A stretch of 12,273 bases of DNA, taken from contig JBGZHY010000080.1 of the NCBI GenBank assembly GCA_041848045.1, positions 1-12,273 of the forward strand, in the 5' to 3' direction. Below are positions 6,399 through 12,273 of this stretch, piece after piece. The stretch's first letter is position 1. Each line of letters begins with the position of its first letter. The stretch comes from CAKAHY01 sp041848045 (GTDB lineage: Bacteria > Bacillota > Clostridia > Lachnospirales > Lachnospiraceae). Under the pieces are notes generated by a model. The model saw nothing but the letters and a program-made list of their open reading frames with translations, was not told the DNA's origin and ran no database searches. A program made the position numbers and the translations under genes.

Positions 6399-7792
6399 CC
6401 TCTTTTTTCCTCCTTTAACATACAATTCAGCCAATTCCTGACATACACGCCGATTAAGGTATTAAATCCAAAGACCATGCGCAGGGTATTGCGTATAGGA
6501 AAAGCCCGCAGCGTATAAGCCACGGAATAGGGACTCATGTTGACGGCAAAGGTGAATTTCATCACCTCCCAGTAATATGCCTGCAAACTCATTTTGGATG
6601 GCCGAATCAGTACATCTCCGAAATTCCATTTTTCATAATCTTCCTCATCATACAAAAGCCTGTCCCGGTATTCCTCAAACAAAGGCGTCAACGGATGAGG
6701 GTTCAAAGGCGAAAAGGTCATCAGCTCCGGATTCAGCAAATTTTTGTAGCGCAGCAGTTTTTGAAAATCCCGTTTATCCCAGTCCGGATGCAAAATAAAG
6801 GAGCCCCAGCAGGCAATGCCGTTTTTCTGCAAAATGCGGGTTGCCCGTATGTTTTCATCCGTAGTCGCCGCTTTGCGGTATTCTTTCAACTGCTTATCGT
6901 CAAAGCTTTCATAGCCCACAATTACCGCCAGCAGACCGTTCTTTGCCAGGCGCCCGAACAAATCTTCCTTTTCCAGAATAGAATTAACGGAACCGTAGCA
7001 TATATACTTCCTGCGAATCCTTTGCTGCTCCAGCAGACGGCAAAACCGTTCCAGGCGCTGCCTGTTGATCAAAAAATCATTGTCGCAAATCATGACGTAA
7101 GGCTCTTCCAAATCTGCAATCTGCTGTACGATTTCCCCGATATCCACTTCCCGCAACACAGGGCCCTCCAGCTTCCAGCGCACACAGAAGCGGCAGCGGT
7201 TGCGGCAGCCGAAAGAGGTCTGTATAACCGCGCAGGGCTGAAAGCCTACATACTGATATCGCTTTCTGTACCTTTTGCTGCAGGCGGTATCCGGACGCAC
7301 ATACTCGTTATAACAACCCTCCACTTCATTCCGAAAGCCGCAGGCTCTGGAAAATACACCCTCTATACTCTCCTTCTGCTCCTTTTTTGCGGCAATCAAA
7401 TCCATCAAAGCCTTATAATTGGCTCTGGTGGTGGATTTAAATACATGATCCACATAGGGGCTGAAAAAGGAGTTGGGATATACCATAGCCTGTACTCCTC
7501 CTACGATGACCGTAATCTCCGGACGGTAACGCTTGACCATACGGGCAATGCGAAGAACATTCTCCACATCCGTACACTGGGAGGTAATGCCCACCACCTG
7601 CGGCTTGACCCTGCGCAGATAGGACAGTAAGCTCCCCTTCGGCTCCGCCATAAAATCCGCCAGCACCGTCTGATGCCCCTGCTCCTTTAAAATAGCGGAA
7701 ACACACTCGATGCCCAAGGGCTCGCCAAACAAAAAATTCTTCACCGTTGTAATCTTTGTATTTACCCAAGGTCTGACCAGCAAAACCCTCAT
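6395..7792 (-). CDS. Cobalamin-fold radical SAM protein, divergent paralog
   Basis: This 465-residue protein has the same layout as its neighbours. A B12-binding-type domain covers about 1-140 (LLVRPW; VVGITSQ at 66-72; VIVGGVQA at 95-102), and a radical SAM domain carries C196-x3-C200-x2-C203 (GCRNRCRFC). It differs from the two closest paralogs where they agree: CDNDFL replaces VDDDFL (236-241), CYGSVN replaces CYGRAD (265-270), and the G-G-R/K after the cysteines is missing. Its C-terminus (about 400-465) is longer, aromatic and hydrophobic. An ATG 50 codons upstream is in frame but overlaps the previous gene. AGGGAGG lies 8 bases before the ATG at 7792, only 5 bases after the upstream stop, so I chose that start. 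Its substrate probably differs from those of the paralogs. Confidence 0.9.
   Translation of the reverse strand: MRVLLVRPWVNTKITTVKNFLFGEPLGIECVSAILKEQGHQTVLADFMAEPKGSLLSYLRRVKPQVVGITSQCTDVENVLRIARMVKRYRPEITVIVGGVQAMVYPNSFFSPYVDHVFKSTTRANYKALMDLIAAKKEQKESIEGVFSRACGFRNEVEGCYNEYVRPDTACSKRYRKRYQYVGFQPCAVIQTSFGCRNRCRFCVRWKLEGPVLREVDIGEIVQQIADLEEPYVMICDNDFLINRQRLERFCRLLEQQRIRRKYICYGSVNSILEKEDLFGRLAKNGLLAVIVGYESFDDKQLKEYRKAATTDENIRATRILQKNGIACWGSFILHPDWDKRDFQKLLRYKNLLNPELMTFSPLNPHPLTPLFEEYRDRLLYDEEDYEKWNFGDVLIRPSKMSLQAYYWEVMKFTFAVNMSPYSVAYTLRAFPIRNTLRMVFGFNTLIGVYVRNWLNCMLKEEKRG
6409..6416 (-). promoter_or_regulatory. Ribosome binding site inside the upstream gene, fixing the start at 6398
   Basis: AAAGGAGG reads on the minus strand within the last codons of the upstream radical SAM gene, 10 bases before the ATG that overlaps its stop as ATGA. 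This supports translational coupling of the last two genes. Confidence 0.75.
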
Positions 7793-7797
7793 TGTAA

Positions 7798-8736
7798 TTA
7801 CCTCCCTAATATTTCGGCTATTTTTTCCAGCAAGACCTTCGGCAAAAATCTTCCGCTCAAATGCAGGTACAAATTTTCTCTTCGCGCTCCCAGCACGGAC
7901 TTGCTGTATCCCGTTGTCTGTCCCAAGTGAAGGCTTTTGCACTTTCTTTCGTATGCCAAGTGCAGTATATACAAAAGCATATTCAGATAGGTATCATAAC
8001 GGCGATTTTCCCGCAGGCTCACCCCGCAGAACAGAAAAAACAACTCCCCCTCTTCTTCCCGAATCTGAAAAAAGGCAAGAAGGGTATTCTCTGTATTTCT
8101 CAACTCATACATCTGCGCCGGCATGCGCTGAAAATATGTCGCAGAAAGCTTTTCCAGTTTCCCCTCGGAACGTTCATACACTTCCTCATACAGGCTGAAA
8201 TGTTCCTGCCCGAAATCCTTTCCAGACAAGGGCAGAAAACGAAGCTGCTCCCCCTTTTGCCGCGCCTTTTTCAGCCTGCGCCTATACCTGCTTTTCAACT
8301 GCCGGATGTACTCCTCAACATTCCCTTTAAGGTCAATCCGGTAGCTTGCCAGGGTATTTCCTTTCGGCAGGCGCAGCTCCCCCTGCGTGTTCAAGACCAG
8401 ACAAAGCCCGAAGCTTTGCAGATAAGCCTCCAGGCTTTCCCTGTCATTTTCTCCGCAAACATAGCCGGGTACGGCTAAGGATAAGGGTATACCGGCAATA
8501 CGCAGGGGCAAAGTAAAGCTTGCTCCCTTTTTGAAGGTGAACATATCCAAACCCAGATGATAGGTCACCAAAATAATGTCCTTTTGCCCGTGTATGTGAT
8601 AGCGCTGTCCGCAGGGATTACATTCCTCCAGAAAGTGCAGAAAATCCCGCCGGATAAAGGATCTTAATCCGGCAATTCTATCCCAATCCGCCGGTAAATC
8701 CTTCGCTTTATCATAGACCGTAAACCCCGTCCTCAT
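7798..8736 (-). CDS. GNAT-fold acyltransferase, BioF2/FemAB-like
   Basis: This 312-residue soluble protein resembles the BioF2-like/FemAB-like acyltransferase group of the GNAT fold. The signature region has a basic helix, YIRQLKSRYRRRLKKARQKG (143-162), then a strand-rich C-terminal half with LLAFFQIREEEGELFFLFCGV (219-239) and a conserved ending of the type L-H-L-G-Q-T-T-G-Y-S-K-S-V-L-G-A (269-284). Members transfer acyl or aminoacyl groups to amines, for example in exopolysaccharide, peptidoglycan or lipid metabolism. The donor and acceptor cannot be read from the sequence. The ATG overlaps the stop of the other GNAT gene as ATGA, with GAGGA 6 bases upstream. The next radical SAM gene starts 5 bases after its stop. 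Position in the run argues for a role in the same pathway. The family call is fairly firm; the function is not. Confidence 0.75.
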   Translation of the reverse strand: MRTGFTVYDKAKDLPADWDRIAGLRSFIRRDFLHFLEECNPCGQRYHIHGQKDIILVTYHLGLDMFTFKKGASFTLPLRIAGIPLSLAVPGYVCGENDRESLEAYLQSFGLCLVLNTQGELRLPKGNTLASYRIDLKGNVEEYIRQLKSRYRRRLKKARQKGEQLRFLPLSGKDFGQEHFSLYEEVYERSEGKLEKLSATYFQRMPAQMYELRNTENTLLAFFQIREEEGELFFLFCGVSLRENRRYDTYLNMLLYILHLAYERKCKSLHLGQTTGYSKSVLGARRENLYLHLSGRFLPKVLLEKIAEILGR

Positions 8737-9812
8737 AATACTTCCTCATACACACGGAACTGCTTATAAACCTCCGGTACAAAGCGGAGGGCAATGCCTT
8801 TGGATGCCGCATTTTCTTCCATAATCCAACCGGATTCCAGGTAACGATAACGCTTACCCTCCGTCCGATGCAGATAAGCCAACAGAGCAATGCCGGCTCC
8901 CCTGTTCCGAAAAGCGGGCAGAACACCGATTTCCACCAGACGCAGCGTATCCATCTTTCCTGCCTGCAGTTTACATCGCAACAGGCTGCGCAGATGAAAG
9001 CCCTCTCCCTCCCGCAACAAGCGGTTAAAATCGGGATACCACAGCATAAATCCTACCGCTTCTCCCTTATGGTACACAAACAGCAAATTCTTTTCCTCTA
9101 TCAGAAAACGAAAGCTGCGCAAAAGCTCAATATCCTCTTCCGGCCTTGCTTCATAATAGTATTTATGCTCCGCAAACGCCCGGTTATTGATGGATGTATA
9201 CAAGGCTGCCGTCTTTCGGATATTCCGGAAATCCGCTTTTTTTACCGTGAAATTTTGCTCCAGATAAGCCGTCGTTTTTTCCGGCAGAGGCATGGGAATA
9301 TCCTTTATCGCACAGCGATAAGAATATAAGATATCCGAAGCCTGCATACAGCGTTCTATATGCTTGATATAATATGCCTTGTTATAAGCCGAGCCGAAGG
9401 ACTGTCTTTTTTCAAATCCCGACGCCAACAGCCCCAAACCGTAATTCACATGCAGATTCAGCCCCAAAAGCAATTTGGAAAGTCCCAACGCCTTCGCCCT
9501 GTCCCTGGAAAAGCTGTGGATTTTTGCAAAAACCTCCGGTCTGTCCACAAAATCCAAAAAGGCAATCTGCAGGGTGTCCGCCATCCTGTCGATACAGGCC
9601 AGCATAAAGACTCCCAGCACTTCCTCTCTCCCTTCTTCCCACACAAAATAGGCTTCCAGACGGCTTCCACGGGTAATCTCTGCCTTACGCCGCAAAATTC
9701 CTTTCAGGGATACCGACTGCAAGTCCCGAAATTGCGCATCTCCGGCATAAATTTTCTTTTGAAAAGCAATAAACTTTCCGTATTCTTCCGACCTGACTGC
9801 TCTAATATACAT
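8733..9812 (-). CDS. Two-domain GNAT-family protein, YghO-like
   Basis: This 359-residue protein resembles YghO-type GNAT proteins, with two related halves. The N-terminal part (about 1-150) contains LGLNLHVNYGLGLLASGFE (116-134) and a region ending Y-N-K-A-Y-Y. The C-terminal part carries the acetyl-CoA-type loop LPAFRNRGAGIALLAYLHR (299-316, R-x-x-G-x-G/A pattern) and a closing signature, ESGWIMEENAASKGIALRF (326-343), followed by YKQFRVYEE. YghO itself has no settled function, so the substrate is unknown; acyl transfer to an amine is the family expectation. AGGAG lies 6 bases before the ATG, 9 bases after the upstream radical SAM stop. The 4-base overlap with the second acyltransferase gene implies balanced production of the two proteins. 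Confidence 0.75.
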   Translation of the reverse strand: MYIRAVRSEEYGKFIAFQKKIYAGDAQFRDLQSVSLKGILRRKAEITRGSRLEAYFVWEEGREEVLGVFMLACIDRMADTLQIAFLDFVDRPEVFAKIHSFSRDRAKALGLSKLLLGLNLHVNYGLGLLASGFEKRQSFGSAYNKAYYIKHIERCMQASDILYSYRCAIKDIPMPLPEKTTAYLEQNFTVKKADFRNIRKTAALYTSINNRAFAEHKYYYEARPEEDIELLRSFRFLIEEKNLLFVYHKGEAVGFMLWYPDFNRLLREGEGFHLRSLLRCKLQAGKMDTLRLVEIGVLPAFRNRGAGIALLAYLHRTEGKRYRYLESGWIMEENAASKGIALRFVPEVYKQFRVYEEVL

Positions 9813-9821
9813 CTTTCGCTC

Positions 9822-11147
9822 CTAAATAATATTCGGGGTAATCCTTCTCTTAATCTGATAACGATAATAAAAGTTAACCGCCATATAAAACAAATACCGC
9901 GTCGGAGCCCTCCAAAAACTTTTGTGGAGAAGGGTCCTTTGTATGATGGAAAAAGGGGTAAATACCTTTTCATACAAAGCCCAGTATTCCTCCGTCAACT
10001 CCTCCGGCGTCATATTTGTCGGTATATGCACCGCCTGCGCCCCGTTGTAGCTGTACATATCCTTAATGTAAATTCTGTCCTGCTCCTGCATTTCACGATA
10101 ATACAAGGTACCCGGTATGGGAGTCAATATATAGAATCGGGGTACCACAATCCTGCAATCCCGAATAAACTTTGCCACAGCCCGAATGGACTCCTTGGTA
10201 TCTCCGTCGGCTCCCACCACCATTTCCGTGGATACATCAATACCCGCATCCCGGATATTTTTCAGCAAAGACTCATACTCCTCCGCCTTTGCCCAGGATT
10301 TATGTATAAAATTCAAGCTTTCCTGTACCAGACTTTCCAGACCGAAGCTTAAGGTTGTACAACCGCTTTCGGCAAGCTTATCCAAAAGCTCCTTATCCTT
10401 CCCCACCTCAATGGAGCACTGGCTGATCCAGCTCATCTTTAAGGGGATAATTTCTTCCAGCAGCTCCATCATATAAGCCCTGTCCGACATAATATTGTCA
10501 TCCAGCAGCATAAACTTGCGAAAGCCCAAATCCTTCACCTGCCGGATATCCCGCAGCACCTCCTGCACAGGACGCCGGATATAGTGATTGCGGTACAGAC
10601 AGTAAACCGAACAAAAGCTGCAGGACTTCGGACAGCCCCGCCCCGCCTGTACCGGCAGCATGTCGCCGATGCGCTTATGCAAAATCAAATCAAAACGGGG
10701 TAGAGGAGTTTGCAGCTTTTCCACCGGCAGCTTGTAAAAATCCTGCAGCTTTCCCTGTTTGTAATCCTCCAGCATTTTCGGGAAAGCAAGCTCCCCATCT
10801 CCGATGATGACCGTATCACAGTATTTTTTTGCTTCTTCCGGCATAAGGCTGACCATATAACCGCCCATAAACACGGTTTTGCCGCGTTTTTTAAATTCTT
10901 TTGCAATATCAATGCTGCGGATGACCGCATGCCCCATGCTGCCGATGCCCACAATATCCGCATCACAGTCAAAATCAATATCCTCAATGGTTTCCAGAAT
11001 AATTTCCACTGCAAAATCCGGCGGAGCCAGAGCCGCAAGCAAAGGCATTGCCAAACCCACAAAATACAGCCTGGACTTTTTGACCGGTTTACCTGTATGG
11101 TCATAAGGCGAGGACTGTATCAGCAATAATTTCCTTTTCTTTTCCAT
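9822..11147 (-). CDS. B12-binding-type radical SAM protein, HpnP/HpnR-like subgroup
   Basis: This 441-residue enzyme belongs to a different subgroup from the other three radical SAM proteins of the run. Its N-terminal domain (about 1-140) has VGIGSMGHA (66-74), VFMGGYMVSLMPEEA (92-106) and VIIGDGELAFPKML (113-126), a pattern seen in HpnP/HpnR-like hopanoid-modifying and related radical SAM proteins. The cluster motif is C172-x3-C176-x2-C179 (GRGCPKSCSFCSVYC), followed by LLDDNIM (214-220), SFGLESL (267-273) and TPIPGTLYY (342-350). The C-terminal tail (about 400-441) is aromatic and basic. The ATG at 11147 lies 5 bases after the upstream stop. The only Shine-Dalgarno candidate is a weak AAAGGG 12 bases away, so translation probably depends on coupling. 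An ATG 22 codons upstream would overlap the previous gene and is less likely. I infer chemistry on a hydrophobic substrate; the product is unknown. Confidence 0.88.
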   Translation of the reverse strand: MEKKRKLLLIQSSPYDHTGKPVKKSRLYFVGLAMPLLAALAPPDFAVEIILETIEDIDFDCDADIVGIGSMGHAVIRSIDIAKEFKKRGKTVFMGGYMVSLMPEEAKKYCDTVIIGDGELAFPKMLEDYKQGKLQDFYKLPVEKLQTPLPRFDLILHKRIGDMLPVQAGRGCPKSCSFCSVYCLYRNHYIRRPVQEVLRDIRQVKDLGFRKFMLLDDNIMSDRAYMMELLEEIIPLKMSWISQCSIEVGKDKELLDKLAESGCTTLSFGLESLVQESLNFIHKSWAKAEEYESLLKNIRDAGIDVSTEMVVGADGDTKESIRAVAKFIRDCRIVVPRFYILTPIPGTLYYREMQEQDRIYIKDMYSYNGAQAVHIPTNMTPEELTEEYWALYEKVFTPFSIIQRTLLHKSFWRAPTRYLFYMAVNFYYRYQIKRRITPNII

Positions 11148-11152
11148 ATGCG

Positions 11153-12273
11153 CTAACTGCCCTTTATCATTTTTATGATGTACTGCATACTGACAAACTG
11201 GCTGCCCCACCACATGCGAAGGACAGGGAAAACGCCATATTTGTCCAGCATTCGTTTGATTGCCCGAGGTCTTAGCAAAACACGGTAATACGTTTGGATA
11301 ATACGATAATAATATTCCCGAATACTCATATGGGCAGGCTGCAGCACCACATGGGCCAGGTCCCAGCGCGCATAATCCGAACGCCGCACCAAAATCCGCT
11401 CTTTATACTCCTCGTAAATATCCGTTCCCGGCAGAGGCGTCAGGGGCTGCAGATTGACAAACAGGACGTCCATACGAATCAGATATTTTGCAATGTCGTC
11501 AAAATCCTCTTTCGTGAAATCCGGCTGCATAATCATAGTGGCGTACAATTCAATTCCGCATTCCTGCAGTATGCGTATAGCCTGTTCATGCTTATCCGGA
11601 GATGATTTTTTGTGAAATGCTTCCAGATCCCGTTCCCGCAGGGACTCTATGCCCACAATAACCGCCTGCAGGCCGTTCCTTGCCAAGCGCCGCATCAGCG
11701 CCCTGTGCCCGGCAATAAAGTCTGCTCTTCCGTAAACCAGAAAGTTCTTCTTTATCTTTTTTTCCTCCAGCGCTTCACAAAAGGCCTTCAGCCGCCTTTC
11801 ATCAAACAAAAAATCATCATCTACAATATAAATCTCTTTTTCGGCGATGCTCTCGATCTCCGCAATCACCGCTTCCACATCTCTGGCAAAATACTTGCCT
11901 CCCGTTACCTCCTTGCAAAAGCAAAAGCTGCAATGATAAGGGCAGCCAAAGGAGGTTTTGATTAACGCGCAGGGTCTGTGAAACATATAATAATAGTGTC
12001 TGCGATAACGGGATACCGCGGCTCTGTCCGGCGGCGCATAAGCAAATGCCGCGGAACGCCTGTGTATCTTGCCTGCCAAATACGTTCCCGGTACATAGGG
12101 CTTTTCTCCCTCTCCTGCTTTTCCCCTTTTTCTTTCCCGAAGCTCTTCGGCAATATGGATAAAAGTACCGATCGGATCTTCGCAGATGATATGGTCTATA
12201 TAGGGACAGGCAAAATCCTTCGGCAATACCTCTGCATGCACGCCCCCCACCACCGTCCATATATCCTTGTCAA
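11153..12273 (-). CDS. Cobalamin-fold radical SAM protein, N-terminus cut by window edge
   Basis: The frame is open to the right edge, so the true start lies outside; about 373 residues are visible. The first visible residues (DKDIWT followed by VVGGVHAEVLP) belong to the end of a B12-binding-type domain and align with VVGGVHA of the gene at 5043-6398. About 90 residues are therefore missing, and a GTG at 12253 is not a plausible start. The cluster motif GCPYHCSFC has its cysteine codons between 11944 and 11921. It is followed by IYIVDDDFLFDERRL, VYGRADF, VIVGIESL and PLTPLPGT. The C-terminal tail (RIIQTYYRVLLRPRAIKRML) is basic and aromatic. The gene is the closest paralog of the one at 5043-6398 and the first visible gene of the run. 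More operon genes may lie beyond the edge. Confidence 0.9.
   Translation of the reverse strand, partial: DKDIWTVVGGVHAEVLPKDFACPYIDHIICEDPIGTFIHIAEELRERKRGKAGEGEKPYVPGTYLAGKIHRRSAAFAYAPPDRAAVSRYRRHYYYMFHRPCALIKTSFGCPYHCSFCFCKEVTGGKYFARDVEAVIAEIESIAEKEIYIVDDDFLFDERRLKAFCEALEEKKIKKNFLVYGRADFIAGHRALMRRLARNGLQAVIVGIESLRERDLEAFHKKSSPDKHEQAIRILQECGIELYATMIMQPDFTKEDFDDIAKYLIRMDVLFVNLQPLTPLPGTDIYEEYKERILVRRSDYARWDLAHVVLQPAHMSIREYYYRIIQTYYRVLLRPRAIKRMLDKYGVFPVLRMWWGSQFVSMQYIIKMIKGS

Noticed and set aside
6695..7630. Long plus-strand open frame of about 311 codons
   Set aside because: It is antisense to the radical SAM gene at 6395-7792, whose motifs are unmistakable. No family features appear in the antisense translation.
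7793..7942. N-terminal extension of the radical SAM protein that starts at 7792
   Set aside because: The 50 extra residues overlap the upstream acyltransferase gene, look nothing like a B12-type domain, and a good AGGGAGG sits just before the ATG at 7792.
9360..10352. Long plus-strand open frame of about 330 codons
   Set aside because: It lies opposite two well-supported minus-strand genes, has no ribosome binding site or recognisable domain, and its composition is that of a shadow of real codons.
12251..12253. GTG as the start of the gene at the right edge
   Set aside because: The frame stays open to the edge and the codons beyond it continue the conserved B12-type domain, so the gene is truncated by the window and does not start here.
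5043..12273. RiPP biosynthesis as the explanation for the radical SAM genes
   Set aside because: No small precursor gene fits in the near-zero gaps, no SPASM-type cysteine-rich C-terminus or RRE-like domain is visible, and no peptidase or exporter is present. It cannot be excluded for sequence beyond the right edge.

Overview
The window looks like a chromosomal segment of a Gram-positive anaerobe of the Bacillota, most likely Lachnospiraceae-like. I infer this from strong AAGGAGG-type ribosome binding sites, the family resemblance of the MFS carrier, AraC regulator and histidine kinase, and the abundance of radical SAM enzymes. I have no taxonomic search behind this. Coding density is very high. 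Every gene except one runs on the minus strand, so transcription order reads from high to low coordinates. No RNA gene, insertion sequence, phage gene or CRISPR array is visible, and no gene-free stretch exceeds about 110 bases.

Left part (1-2376). The first 23 codons of a class I mannose-6-phosphate isomerase (manA) run off the left edge, with a convincing promoter (TAGACA, 17 bases, TATAAT) in front. Next comes a 12-helix MFS transporter on the minus strand, divergent from an AraC-type regulator with an N-terminal cupin-like domain. The 105-base gap between these two carries a perfectly palindromic -10 element (TATAATTATA) that reads TATAAT on both strands. The regulator probably controls the transporter.

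Middle part (2395-4974). A compact minus-strand operon encodes a stand-alone small (p)ppGpp synthetase, an OmpR-type response regulator and a membrane histidine kinase without a HAMP domain. An extended -10 promoter precedes the synthetase.

Right part (5043-12273). A tightly packed run of six minus-strand genes continues past the right edge. Reading in transcription order, they are a cobalamin-fold radical SAM protein (5'-truncated by the window), a second radical SAM protein of a different subgroup, a two-domain GNAT protein resembling YghO, a BioF2/FemAB-like GNAT acyltransferase, and two more radical SAM proteins. Gaps are 5, 9, -4, 5 and -4 bases, so the six are probably co-transcribed and translationally coupled. 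Three of the four radical SAM proteins are clear paralogs of one another; the fourth has an HpnP/HpnR-like N-terminal half. All four end in aromatic, basic tails that suggest membrane-surface work.

I do not recognise this gene set as a described pathway. It is the best candidate here for an undescribed system: multi-step radical chemistry on a substrate that is also acylated once or twice, perhaps a lipid or other amphipathic metabolite. The product is unknown. Read-through into the synthetase and two-component genes 68 bases downstream is possible, since I see no terminator between them.
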